Below are positions 12,301 through 21,238 of a stretch of 64,000 nt of DNA, piece by piece; position 1 is the stretch's first letter; each line of letters starts with the position of its first letter. Source of the DNA: Orientallactaga sibirica (taxonomy: Eukaryota > Chordata > Mammalia > Rodentia > Dipodidae); contig JAEOAD010000025.1 of NCBI GenBank assembly GCA_036365145.1, forward strand, positions 30,389,001 to 30,453,000, read 5' to 3'. Position numbers and translations under genes: made by a program. The notes below the pieces were generated by a model. The model ran no database searches. It was given only the letters and a program-made list of their open reading frames with translations, and was not told where the DNA came from.

Positions 12301-12386
12301 GATACAAAGATTCAACTTCTCTTGACCAGTCACCAACAGAAATACATAGACATGAAGATGATGCCCTAAGTGAATGGAATGAATGA
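1382..12386 (+). CDS. SPACA1: SPACA1, exons 2-7 (partial; exon 1 upstream of window)
   Basis: Coding parts are 1382-1438, 4157-4258, 4969-5075, 6710-6845, 11540-11660 and 12227-12386. They join without a frameshift or stop into about 226 residues. The product closely resembles mammalian SPACA1 as I know it, a single-pass type I protein of the inner acrosomal membrane needed for acrosome shaping and implicated in sperm-egg binding. Seen here: a cysteine-rich ectodomain (8 Cys outside the membrane), an N-D-S glycosylation sequon in exon 5, one membrane helix in exon 6, and a short acidic cytoplasmic tail ending DDALSEWNE. Human SPACA1 is about 294 residues, so roughly 67 residues (signal peptide and acidic N-terminus) should come from exon 1, outside the window. 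The frame is intact, so the gene looks functional. Testis expression is known for the family and not visible here. Confidence 0.96.
2255..2465. repeat. Probable ancient L1-related fragment
   Basis: Phrases such as caagtacattcacattgt and the run-up to a cctcccagctcctgg segment resemble a widespread old mammalian L1 3' region. It is diverged; the family call is from memory. Confidence 0.4.
2505..2785 (+). repeat. B4-like SINE, old
   Basis: It has a tRNA-like left part (cagttaagtgcttg ... aagttcagtccccag) and a B1-like middle (gtgcacacttgtaatctcag). The 3' end with gcacatgtgcacac is typical of old rodent composite SINEs. Confidence 0.55.
3727..3891 (+). repeat. B1-like SINE, young
   Basis: It begins gccgggcgtggtggcgcacg and includes gaggccatcctgagactac and an A-rich tail. 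Short flanking repeats (gactgga) suggest a target-site duplication. The CpGs are mostly intact, so it is recent. Confidence 0.9.
4157..4258 (+). CDS. SPACA1: SPACA1 exon 3
   Basis: The acceptor AG is at 4155-4156 behind a C/T-rich tract, and the donor at 4259 reads gtgagt. The 102-bp exon starts with two bases completing Gly and ends with the first base of a Trp codon. It encodes a segment with four cysteines, including [20 protein letters not shown]. This is the best conserved part of the ectodomain and probably a disulfide-bonded core (inference). Confidence 0.95.
4969..5075 (+). CDS. SPACA1: SPACA1 exon 4
   Basis: The acceptor AG is at 4967-4968 (ttcttccag) and the donor at 5076 (gtaagt). 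The exon begins by completing Trp and ends in phase 0 after Gln. It encodes [19 protein letters not shown] and then a segment ending KLLKPDQ, with one cysteine. Length 107 bp fits the phase of both neighbours. Confidence 0.95.
5175..5405 (+). repeat. DIP-type SINE, first of three in tandem
   Basis: The head is aggctggagagatggctt. The middle carries an extra segment (cgcaaggtcacacatgcacc) that the next two copies lack. It ends in a CT tract and an A-rich junction shared with the next copy. Confidence 0.85.
5411..5612 (+). repeat. DIP-type SINE, second in tandem
   Basis: The head is ggctgccgagatggctc, a distinctive variant shared with the third copy. Its end and the junction aaaaaataaggccag match the end of the first copy, about 207 bp earlier. 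Confidence 0.85.
5620..5833 (+). repeat. DIP-type SINE, third in tandem
   Basis: It has the same head variant as the second copy (gctgccgagatggctt) and a full (AAAT)n tail at 5812-5832. Confidence 0.85.
5884..6030 (+). repeat. B1-like SINE
   Basis: It begins agctgggcatggtggcgcac, contains aattccaggtcagcctgggc and ends in an A-run. Confidence 0.9.
6259..6315. repeat. (TG)n/(TA)n microsatellite
   Basis: A short TG run passes into about 20 TA units, then a few mixed TATA/CACA units, in SPACA1 intron 4. Confidence 0.95.
6605..6645 (+). pseudogene. Partial duplicate of the SPACA1 exon 5 start with its AG
   Basis: Bases 6607-6633 match 6710-6736 at 24 of 27 positions, and both are preceded by AG. 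The shared frame would read [11 protein letters not shown] instead of [11 protein letters not shown]. Similarity fades about 30 bases in. If this AG were used as the exon 5 acceptor, the frame would reach a TAA about 24 codons later, before the real exon, so it is not a coding replacement. It looks like a short intronic duplication of the exon edge. Confidence 0.7.
6710..6845 (+). CDS. SPACA1: SPACA1 exon 5
   Basis: The acceptor AG is at 6708-6709 after a long T-run, and the donor GT at 6846 (gtaagt). The exon opens in phase 0 with [12 protein letters not shown], which carries an N-D-S sequon, and ends with the first base of a Glu codon. It contains one ectodomain cysteine ([11 protein letters not shown]). 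A diverged partial copy of its first 27 bases, with an AG in front, sits about 103 bp upstream (see 6605-6645). Confidence 0.95.
7535..7865 (-). repeat. LTR-like repeat (MaLR type?), minus strand
   Basis: In reverse complement it starts tggtggtttgattcgggtgt and ends near an aataaacc signal, the layout of the rodent repeat that begins tggtttgaat and ends near agccaaaataaacc. Assignment to MaLR LTRs is from memory. It is non-coding. Confidence 0.55.
7900..8092 (+). repeat. DIP-type SINE, + arm of an inverted pair
   Basis: The head is ggggctagagagatggctga, with the box B-like part degraded (tttgatctctccag). It runs directly into the opposite-strand copy at a GA/CT-rich joint. Confidence 0.8.
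8093..8259 (-). repeat. DIP-type SINE, - arm of an inverted pair
   Basis: It reads from a GA-rich tract through actccagatgcgtgcacc to ccatccctccagccc, the reverse complement of the family head. The two arms together could fold into a long hairpin. Confidence 0.85.
8262..8715 (+). repeat. LTR-like repeat (MLT1/MaLR type?)
   Basis: It starts near gaattgtgtgcccttcaaaa and ends with ccagtttttgtggtactttg and a gaaattgata end, resembling a widespread mammalian MaLR LTR as I remember it. The middle has expanded into a purine-rich tract (about 8400-8560). Confidence 0.5.
8725..9000 (+). repeat. B4-like composite SINE
   Basis: The left part is B1-like (gtggcaggcttctgtaatcc). The right end reads cctctgacctccactct and then an ACACAC-containing tail, typical of old rodent B4/RSINE elements. 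Confidence 0.6.
9420..10135. repeat. 17-bp minisatellite, about 40 units
   Basis: The unit is close to ttaccatatcacatgta, with much variation (C/T at position 4, A/G/C at the last positions, some units shortened or with an inserted base). It fills about 0.7 kb of SPACA1 intron 5. Because 17 is not a multiple of 3 and the unit lacks stops in two frames, the array carries long but meaningless open frames. Confidence 0.92.
10350..11165 (+). repeat. Ancient L1 3' end
   Basis: Scattered phrases match the 3' part of old mammalian L1 elements: a cacagactgg-type region, ctttatcatagtccacaacc, then cattttgatctatacttgc and a gttcactatatgtaaag end. It is heavily diverged and broken by an ID-like insertion. 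Confidence 0.55.
10738..10825 (+). repeat. ID-like (tRNA-Ala-derived) SINE
   Basis: It reads ggggctggggaacacagctt, then ggtagagcacttacctagca, followed by a damaged box B. This is the typical rodent ID layout. It is too damaged to be a tRNA gene. Confidence 0.7.
11540..11660 (+). CDS. SPACA1: SPACA1 exon 6 (membrane segment)
   Basis: The acceptor AG is at 11538-11539 and the donor at 11661 (gtaggt). The exon completes Glu and ends with two bases of a Trp codon. After a basic, polar stretch ([12 protein letters not shown]) comes a run of about 27 hydrophobic residues from roughly 11578 to 11653, rich in Val, Ile and Phe. This is the single transmembrane helix. The donor is a tandem GTNNGT: a second GT lies at 11665. 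Confidence 0.95.
11661..12226. other. SPACA1 intron 6
   Basis: This 566-bp intron has no repeat I recognise. It begins with a tandem donor (gtaggtgaa) and, read on from exon 6, hits a stop at once (tgg tag). An AATAAA lies at 12128-12133, near its 3' end. Confidence 0.85.
12227..12386 (+). CDS. SPACA1: SPACA1 exon 7 (cytoplasmic tail and stop)
   Basis: The acceptor AG is at 12225-12226 behind a strong T-rich tract. The exon completes Trp and continues [17 protein letters not shown], then a Ser/Thr-rich part ([17 protein letters not shown]) and an acidic end DDALSEWNE, with TGA at 12384-12386. This C-terminus is nearly the same as in other mammalian SPACA1 proteins, apart from a few residues around the HRHED region. 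The tail lies on the cytoplasmic side of the inner acrosomal membrane, facing the nucleus. Confidence 0.96.
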
Positions 12387-12480
12387 TGTATGGATAACAC
12401 ATGGGAAACCAAAGACTATTATTAGAGCACATAAGATTTTTATAAAAATAAAATATATTCTGATGTACTTGAATGGTATT
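12387..12480 (+). terminator. SPACA1: SPACA1 3' UTR and poly(A) signal
   Basis: A canonical AATAAA lies at 12447-12452, only about 60 bases after the stop, in an A/T-rich setting. GT-rich sequence follows at about 12480-12500. The 3' UTR is therefore very short, as is common for genes expressed in late spermatogenesis. The exact cleavage point (about 12465-12480) is inferred. Confidence 0.75.
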
Positions 12481-12486
12481 GAGATG

Positions 12487-14690
12487 AGTTTGTTGCAGTT
12501 TGGGGGTGATGTAATGTGGGGGTAGGGCACTTTGTGGTAAAGTTGTTAAATTTAATGCTCTCAATATTTATCATTTCAGGTTATAGTTTGGGGACATTTA
12601 TCTAAAAGTGCACAAATATTTTTAATCATTTAAGATCTTTTGCCTTTTCCATATTAAGTAAAAACAAATGCAATCTAAAGATGCATTGGATAGTAAACTT
12701 TATCCCCTCAGAGAGCACTGGATTGAACTGTTAAAGCAAATCATGCTTCGGAATCTGCATGGCATGTGACATGTAACATGAAATAATAACAAGCAAGACT
12801 TAGGGACTGCTGGGTGCCAAGTGTCTCTCACAGCATGCACATATGCTAGGTCATATAGTTATGGTGGTATAAAGGAAATGTGTACAGAAGACTTGGAGAG
12901 GAAATGACATGAATTCAATCTGTATTTCTTACAGAAACAGTAGAGAAGGACTCTTGAGTGAGCACCAACAAGTACTTTGCATGCACTGGTAAGATCTCAG
13001 AACATCATCACTGACTCTCTGTCATCAGATGACAGAGACACAGTGTGACCTACTAACAGGATACCAAGCCATTAAGTAACTTGATTGATTTGATTCAACA
13101 GGTTTCACCAAAAGTTTGTTTTGATAGTAGTCCAGTTATATATTGAATATCTTCCATTTAGATGAATTCTGTACCAATTTTATTGCTATTATTTCAGGAT
13201 ATAACTTCTAACTTGGCACACCTATGCTGAAGACATTGTAAATGGGCAATTATGGTATACCTCCCTCTATTAGATAGAAATAGGTTGTGTTATGAAATAA
13301 TCCTTTTTTTCTGTTACACAGCATTTGTATTTGAGAGATGCAAGAATCAAGTAACTGGAAAATGGTTTTGTTATCTGATGTGTGAACTCCACTGCAGAAG
13401 TTAAGTGAAAAGAAATTATTTCTATGAAATCTTTCAAAAGAATTCAGTTTTAGAACACTTACTTCAGATTCATGTTTAAACAAAAATCAGTCTAGATGCT
13501 GAAAGTCCTTGAGTAGTGACCAGTCCTTGTTTTAAAGCTACAAAAAGCAGTAGGTCTCAATTCTACTTCAGTGAACAGTGTTGGTTGTTCTAGGTGCTGC
13601 TCACTGGCTGTTTATGACTACCTTCTTCCAGGCACACATGGTGGGACAGTATTTCTTTAGCCTACTTGGTTGGGTGGGGTCATGTGCTTGGCCAATAAGT
13701 TGTCATTCCAAATTTCAAAGTTTTGAGTCATCCTGAGGCTGGGATATTTGTTTGGGAAGACATTCAGAGCTCACCTTCCTCGAACAGAGCAGAAGCAGAG
13801 CAGCTTCCCTGACAGCTTGGCTTTGCACGAGGGCCATGGGCAGAGCATCTCTAGTCAACGGATTTTAAATATGTGGCATACATAACACCTTGCATTTTAA
13901 GCCATTGAAGTTTATAGATTATGTGGTACAGCAGTTATTCTATTGTGCCTCAAATTAAGTTCTTAGGGCCATCTTACTCAAAAAGCCTCCCTGGGATGTC
14001 TCAAAGCCACCAATATGCTACTTTTGTTTTCCCAATTTTGTCAGTGTCTGTGCAACAAAAATAAAGTCATACATATTTGTAAAGAGTCTGCTGCATGCAC
14101 TTATGAGCAGGACTGTCCCGGAAGGTTTGTCTCTGAGGACCCAGGGGCTTAGTCAGTGAATGAATCTTTCATGTTTAACATAGTCAATGAACAATACACA
14201 CTGGCAACATTAGTGCTTTCCCTTACTAGATGTAAGTTTCTTAGATAATTACTTAGATAATCTCCTCCAGACCCACTTTGATGGCCTTTCTTGAAACCAT
14301 TCTATTCCAATGATTCCTTGTAAGAAGTGTGAAATTCATTATATTGGGTTAAAATAATTAACAACCTTTGAGAGTAAATTATAATATCTGAACCTCTATG
14401 AAATCTTGAGGGCTCATGAAGATCAGCTGCCATTTATTTGCCTTTTGGCAGCAGTCTGTGTTGGGAGAGTCCTCTGTGCTGTGGTTGATAAGGTGTCCTT
14501 GCACACTGCTAAATGTTAATGGAGATCACTTTCCTCTCCAGGTAAGCTGGGCCAGAGGCATTGCCTGGTTCCTATCTTCTCTTAAATGCTCTGATGGACG
14601 TTTTCCTGAACACCTTTCTTGATCTCCCATATACCTCAGGGAAACCATAAGGTTGGCATCTGGTTGCAGGATGTAAGTCAAACAATGCTG
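12487..14690. other. SPACA1 downstream flank, mostly unrecognised
   Basis: There is no SINE here. The part from about 13600 to 13960 reads like an eroded LTR-type repeat (ccattgaagtttatagattatgtgg), but I cannot name it. The rest shows no gene. Confidence 0.6.
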
Positions 14691-15080
14691 TAACAAAAGG
14701 AGCTCTCCCCTTACACCCCCAGTCCATGCAAGAGCTCTCCCCTTACACACCTAGTCCCTGAAAGAGCTCTCTCCTTACACACTCAGTCCCTGGAGGAGCT
14801 CTCCCCTTCCACACTCAGCCTATGGAGGAGCTCTGTCCTTACACATCAGTCCCTGGAAGAGCTCTCCTTACACACCCAGTCCCTAGAAGAGCTCTCTCAT
14901 TACACACTTAGTCCTTGGAAGAGCTCTCTTCTTACACACCCAGTCCCTGGAAGAGCTCTTCACTCAGTCCCTGGAGGAGTGCTCTCTTTTCACACCCAGT
15001 CCTGGAAGAGCTCTGTCCTTATACACCCAGTCCCTTGGAAGAGCTGTCTTCTTAGACATCCAGTCCCAGGGCTTGCTATG
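14690..15080. repeat. 32-bp minisatellite, about 12 units
   Basis: The unit is built from gagctctccccttacacacc and cagtccctggaa. Units vary in length by a few bases and in single bases, and one (about 14953-14985) is partly deleted. There are no unique spacers between units. Confidence 0.93.
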
Positions 15081-16575
15081 CAAAGAGGGCTCTATTCTTT
15101 AGGCACTGAGTCCCTAAAGTGCACCACTAGGGTTTCCCAAGAGAATCCTTCATAAATTCAACAAATACTGACTTCATTATTCCTATGGCTAGTTAGTATG
15201 CTGAACCCTAGGATAAGGCATAGATAGAACCCCCCTAATAACAGGGGCCCTTTTTTTCTTGGACTTTGGGTATTTATTTACCTAAGCCATTCCATGCATG
15301 TTATATAAACCATAGCCAGTAGTGAATACTTTGTAGTATAGAATACAAGCTAGTAAATACATTGATGGGAATCTTCAAATGTCTGTGAAGCTCTAGTAGA
15401 GAAGACCACACGGAAAGCAGACTTAAGCCTGAGAGTCTAGGGAAGAGTAGGCAAGAAGAGCTAAGTCAGGAAGAAGCGTAGTATCTCCACAGAGCTGCAA
15501 CATGGAGGTGGAAAGAATGATAGAAGGTAAGCAAGAGGCAGGAGAGGATAGATTAACTCATTCTCACTATGAATATGTGTGTGCTATAATGTAACTGCCT
15601 GGCTCAAGACTACACATCAAGGAGTCAATCTCTAGGGTCCTTTGCTACACTATAATTATCATGCCTTGCCGGAATTCATTATCATTGGCTTTTTGACAAA
15701 CCGTGACTGTTGAGTCTCACCCAAATAGGGTGGTCTATTCTTTTATCTAACTCAGGTTCTTTTAAGGGCTATTGGGAATTCAAAACCTTAATGAGAGCTC
15801 ATTTTTCTTCCACAACGATTCCTAACTCACTCTCATGTTACACAGCCAAGATAGAGACATAGAGATTAAGAATTCCCTGGAATGGCCATGGTTGATGGAC
15901 ACACCACAAGGCCAGCAGCTGGGTAGACATAGGCTTCAATTTTCTAGAGTCATGGACAAGACATGTAATGAAGCACACGGTGTTAGTCACTCTGTAATAC
16001 ATCCCTGTTTCCTTCATAAGGATTTCAATTCCAAGTGATTTTCTTTCAAGAGTGGTTCTCATATAATCTGCATGTCTATATGTTTTAAAAATTGATGGGA
16101 TTTTTCTATTTTGATTCTACTTTGTATTTTAAGTCTGCTTCTTCAGTCATTTTTGCTCTATTCCAATAAACCATGTTTTGGGGATTTATAACCCATCACT
16201 GTTGTGATCTGCCATCTGTTTCAGAAGAGCGTAGAGCCCATTTACATGGTTATTCAGGCTTTGAAGTTTGCACAATTTTATTATCTGTGATCAAGTTGTG
16301 TTTATGAAAGAAAACAGTTTCTGGTTCTTGTTGAAAAGTCAGATGCTAAATATCAACTTTTTTCATTATTTAAAAGAAAAAAATGATAAAATGCCAAAAG
16401 GATTAAACATTTCTTTTATATTAAAATTTTACATTTTGTGAATATATCAAGTTTGTATAAATAAATGTTATATGAAAGGTTTTGTATTATGAAAAAACAG
16501 AATTTAGCAATTATTTATACCATGCTCTTAAAGGCATATATGCTAGTTTATTAGTTTTTGTGTCTATCTATGAAA
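15081..16575. other. Unrecognised intergenic stretch
   Basis: A/T-rich, without a SINE or a convincing open frame. I see no gene and no named repeat. Confidence 0.6.
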
Positions 16576-16717
16576 GCTGAGTGTTGTGCCTTATACCTAG
16601 AATCCCAGCACTCAGGGGGCTGAGGTAAGAGGATCACTATGAGTTCAAGTCTAGTCTGGGCTACAGAATGAGTTCCAGGTCAGTGTGGGCTGTCTGGATG
16701 AGCCATGTCTCATTTTT
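16576..16717 (+). repeat. Old B1-like SINE
   Basis: It reads gctgagtgttgtgccttata, aatcccagcactcag and gagttccaggtcagtgtggg, with many substitutions. Confidence 0.75.
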
Positions 16718-18913
16718 TAAAAATGCAATCAGAAGCTTGTATATGCAAATGTATTTCTAAATAGAGACCTTATGTGGAATTAATCCTTATTTGGTATGTG
16801 TCTTTTCACCCAAAGTGAAACATGTACATACAAGTTTGTTTAATGAACCTGGCATGAGCAAGGTTTATAGGTGATGATGCAAACTGTTGTTTTCTACGAT
16901 GACAGCTGGATGTGTTCCTGAAGAGTGCATATGAAGCAAAACTTGTATTGAGCGACCCATAGTGCTCTCTGGATTTCTTGTTCGTTCAAACGCGTATTTT
17001 CCATAAGCATAATTTGTTGAGTGCAGCAGAAGAAGTGCCGCTTCCTCCAGTCTATTAATCTCCCTTTCGTAACAATTGTGGTTTTCTTCCATGCATTACC
17101 AAGACAAAACCCAAGGATGTTTCAGACAAACTGGTTGGGTTTAAGCCCTCTTGTCAGAAAGCCATTGCAAGATTTGTATTATTTATGCAGTGCCCCAAGG
17201 TAATGCCACATGCTTTACAAGGATCAAAAAAGTCACATGACAGTAATGAAATGATGTTTTTCCAGAACAAACAATATAAGGCCCTAGAGGTAAATAGGAA
17301 CAGAAAAGACACAGTGTAAGCCATACTTTTTTGTGCACTCTGGGGGAAGCAGCACACAGCATGCTGCTATCAGAGCTAGTAAGCGTCCTAAGAAGGGGAT
17401 GCGCTGCCTTTTGTTGCAGCAGGAATAGCTGTGTCGATGTGAATGAGTCAGAAAGTCTGGGAGGGGAGGGGGAACATTCAGGGTTCTGGCCTGAAGTTCT
17501 CAGAGGCTGAAATGGTTAAAGATGTCAGAGAAGATGAGACGCCAGAGGCAGGGTCAGGGTGGGATAAGGATGGGGGTTGTAGTAACGGTAGGAGAAAATG
17601 GTAAGCAGGTGCAGGGTGGTGGGGCGGCTGGAAGGTGAAGGGAGGCCAAGGCAGTGGGAGAAACAGCATCTGAACAGCAGGAAAGGAAAATGGACTTGGC
17701 AGTAACATTTGGCAATGACTAGAGTGGGAAATTGATGAGAGAGAGGCCAGTGAGAAGGAGTTTGTGTAAATCAAGGCAGGATGTGATGAGTGTCTTGGCA
17801 GCAGAGAGAAATCGAACAGATTTCAAGGGGAAAAAGATTTTAAGAAACTAGATTTGGTGCTATGCAGATATAGAGAACATGAACCCTGGAGCCACGTTTA
17901 ATCTCTTCCTGTGGTTACTTTCCCTCTCACCTGCTCCAGAGTCAGCTAGCTCCTGCTTGTCAAAAATATCCCCCTGGTTTTCAGCAGCCTGGTTTTCCAG
18001 CCACTTCTCTGCCATCCCTTCCCTATGGCTTCAATCTTCCTTTCATATGCCTCTAATTATATATCTCCAACCTGAACTGATTCCTGGAGCTTTAATTTTG
18101 CATTTCTGCTGAATGGATTTTCCTCATGAATGCACCATGAATGTATAAAACTGAAAGTCTCTGTATGTATACATAAGTGGGACCTCATTTGTAATATTGC
18201 TCTTCTATCAACCAAGCTCAAAACTTTACCCTTTCATATCACAATAGTAACCAAGGACAGCAAAGGTCTGCTCCCAGCCCATTCCTCTTTTCATCACAAC
18301 TGAGGCTAACCTTCTCTCATCCCTCCTGGTTGGCGTATCTCTGCCAGCAGCCTGTGTCCCTCAGACAGCTGGTGCATCTGTCATAACATTGATCCAATGT
18401 CCTATTTAAAGAATTTCACTTTAATTAGCTTTTATTCAATACTCCTCAAATCTGGCCCAAATGTAACTTTAAACTTGTCTTTTTCCCAGCCATTTCTCCT
18501 CAGGCATAATATATACTAAATTCACATGCTCTTCTCATTGTTTTCTTTAGAGGGGAGTTCTCATTTTCTTTCTCCCTCTGTCTTTTTCTAAAATATAAGA
18601 TTTAGAGAGACTTTATTAGGTTAAGAGAAGAAAAGAGGAGAAAGTATAGAGAGCTCCTGCCTTTGAGAAGGCAGGAGAGGGTAGATCCTGGAGTCTCTTT
18701 TTTTCTTTTACTTTTCACTTCCTGTTTAAATTCTAACCCTATCGAAAGATCAGTTATAATGAAGCTCCCCTTTTATCACTGTACATATTAAGCCATTATA
18801 TAAAAAAAACTTAATGACTCAAAATATTTATATCCCTCTTTTATACAATAGTATAGAGATAGGTAGTCAGTCTGGGATGGATGTTCACTCCCGACCAAGA
18901 GATTAGAGATCCT
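16718..18913. other. Unrecognised intergenic stretch
   Basis: No SINE is visible. It includes a G-rich, purine-biased part (17460-17700) whose antisense frame is low in complexity, and a perfect 10-bp stem-loop at 18654-18677. I see no gene. Confidence 0.6.
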
Positions 18914-19110
18914 GGGCTGAGAGATGGCTCAGCAGTTAAGGTGCTTGCCTGCAAAACCCAAGGACTCAAGTTTGATTCCTCAACACCCAAGAAAAGCCAG
19001 ATGCACAGAGTGGCACTTGCATCTGAAGTTTGATTGCAGTGGCTAGAGGCCCTGGCACACCCATTCTCTGTCTGTTTGTCTGTCTTTGCTTTTTAAAAAA
19101 ATAAATACTT
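18914..19110 (+). repeat. DIP-type SINE
   Basis: The head is gggctgagagatggctcagc, with box B-like gtttgattcc and an A-rich tail at about 19095-19118. Confidence 0.85.
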
Positions 19111-19338
19111 AAAAAAAAAGAGAGAGTGGAGATCCTTCATCCCATGGCTCTGTTCATTTATACATGGAGATCTATGGCACAGGTACCAGCGGAGGTTACA
19201 TGCCAGTGGGCAGAGAGGCCAAGAGGAAGTCAAGGACAATTCTGCTTCCTTCAAAGGCAGTAACAGCACTCACCACTCACATTTCCTGGCATTATGTACA
19301 TGACCTAGCTGCAGTGGATGCTGGGAAATGCATTCTTT

Positions 19339-19490
19339 TTTTTTTTGTTTGTTTCTTGAGGCAGGGTCTCTCTCTAGCTCAGGCTGACATGGAATTCACT
19401 ATGTGGTCTCAGTCTCAGATCATGGTGAGCCTTCTATCTCTGCCTCCCAAGTGCAGGGATTAACGTCAGCGTGTGCCACCACACCCAGCT
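19339..19490 (-). repeat. B1-like SINE, minus strand
   Basis: A T-run, then gaggcagggtctctctctag, and the end caccacacccagct, the reverse complement of the B1 start. Confidence 0.88.
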
Positions 19491-19811
19491 ATGGACATGC
19501 ATTCTTTATCTGAGGGGATGATCTCAGCTGAAATGAATAGGAAAGGGAACTACTGAATTACTGAATAGGAAAGGGAATGCTGGAGGTGAGAGGTAGAGAG
19601 AAAGCTGTGGAGAGAGGAGGGGGAGTTTAAATCTTGTTCAACAACAACATCTCACAGGGCACTCTACTGCCTCTAACCTGTACTGATCCACTAGTTTACG
19701 CTCCCTTGCTTTCTTCGTGCATCTTTTATAGCTTTTTTTTTTTTTTAAACCTGTATACCTAAAATTCATAAGCTTCCTCAGGACTCCAGAATGTCTCTTT
19801 ATTCTGCTTTT

Positions 19812-20037
19812 TTTAAAAAAAGATTTTTATTTTTATTTATTTATTTATTAGAGACAGAGAGAGGGAAAGAGAGAGAGGGAGAGGGAGACTGGGTGTGCCA
19901 GGGCCTTTAGCCACTGCAAATGAACTCCAGATGTGTGCGCCCCTTGTGCATCAGGCTTACGTGGGACCTGGAGAATCGAACTGGGGTCCTTAGGCTTCAC
20001 AGGCAAATGCCTTAACCACTAAACCATCTCTCCAGCA
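19812..20037 (-). repeat. DIP-type SINE with target-site duplication, minus strand
   Basis: It starts with the (AAAT)n tail in reverse (tttatttatttattta) and ends ccatctctccagcac. The sequence tattctgctt flanks it on both sides (about 19799 and 20039), a clear target-site duplication. Confidence 0.88.
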
Positions 20038-21004
20038 CTATTCTGCTTCTTGTATAGATTTTCTTACCTATACACCTAAATACATAAGCTTCCTCAGGAC
20101 TCCAGCATCTGTGAATCTTTACCACAGTGTCTAGGAGATGCATAAATTCATCATTCTGACAAATTATGAAGATGATGCCTCTTGGTCAGATATTGCTGGA
20201 GTTTGTCTCACAGGATGTTCCACACAGGACGCTGACTTTATGGAGAGAGCACAATAAGCTCCATGATGGCAGAAGAATGGGGATTCTGCTGTTCTTGAGC
20301 ATATGTTGACTTTGTACCTAAATGTTTTCAACCCATCTTTCTAATGCCAGGTCCTTGGGAATGCTTGTTATGAACAGACCTGAGAGTTTACTCTCTTGGA
20401 TTATGGCTTCACTGAATCTTTGTAATTTCCATATGAGGCTAACATTAGTCTTCTTCCTAAGATGAAGAAACCAGCTTGGAAGAAGCTAAAGAATTCACTC
20501 TCCCAATATTATGTGTCTGTCAAGTGATGGATTTTTAACCTTGGTTTTCTGATTTCACGTCTAGCTCCCTTTTTGTGAACCAGCAAATGGCAAGTACAGT
20601 ACATTTCAGATGGTAATAAAAAGGGATCCTGAACACATAAGCAGTGCTTATATTTTAAGACTTTACTAGGAAAATACACACAACCAAGTAAGATCATGCA
20701 GCTAGTTGTATCTAACCAACAGGTTAGAAGGTGAGACTCAACAGGAGCTGTGATGTAGAGTTTTAATGCAAATGGAGTCAAAACTTCCCATGACCTCAGA
20801 AGCTTGCAGATCAGAACTCTAGAGGCCATATTGCTAAACACAAATCTCAGACCCCTGAGTTAACTCTCTCAGCAATCTGAAAAGCCAAAAGGAGGAGAGC
20901 TGGAGGGTATCAGAAACAAGGAAGCAGGGATTGTATGTGAGTTTACAAAAAAGATTGAGAAAAATGCCCCAAATTATACTCCTTTGTAAAAGTTTCACAC
21001 ATCA
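20038..21004. other. Unrecognised intergenic stretch
   Basis: Contains a second copy of a 41-bp segment also present before the SINE at 19749-19789. Nothing else recognised. Confidence 0.55.
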
Positions 21005-21238
21005 GGGCTGAGGGATGGTTCAGCAGTTAAAGTACTTTCCTGCAAAGCCTAACACCCCTGGTTCAGTTCCCCATTACAAATACAGAGCTATATGTGCAAA
21101 GTACTGCCTGCATCTGGATGGGGTTTGTTTGCATCAGCTTGGGGTCCTGGCATGCCTGTTCTCTCTCTCCGTCCCCACACCTGCCTCAGTCTGTCTCTCT
21201 TTCCTTGCAAAAAGCCTTCATGATAACTGAAAATAAAT
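21005..21238 (+). repeat. DIP-type SINE, diverged
   Basis: The head is gggctgagggatggttcagc. The middle (tgcatctggatggggtttg) and CT tract are eroded. It ends near aaataaatag. Confidence 0.75.

Noticed and set aside
14690..15080. CRISPR-like array
   Set aside because: The 32-bp units follow each other directly with no unique spacers, and the setting is a mammalian genome; it is a minisatellite.
17478..17774. 98-codon Pro/Ser-rich antisense frame
   Set aside because: It comes from a purine-biased, low-complexity stretch. Composition alone explains the lack of stops.
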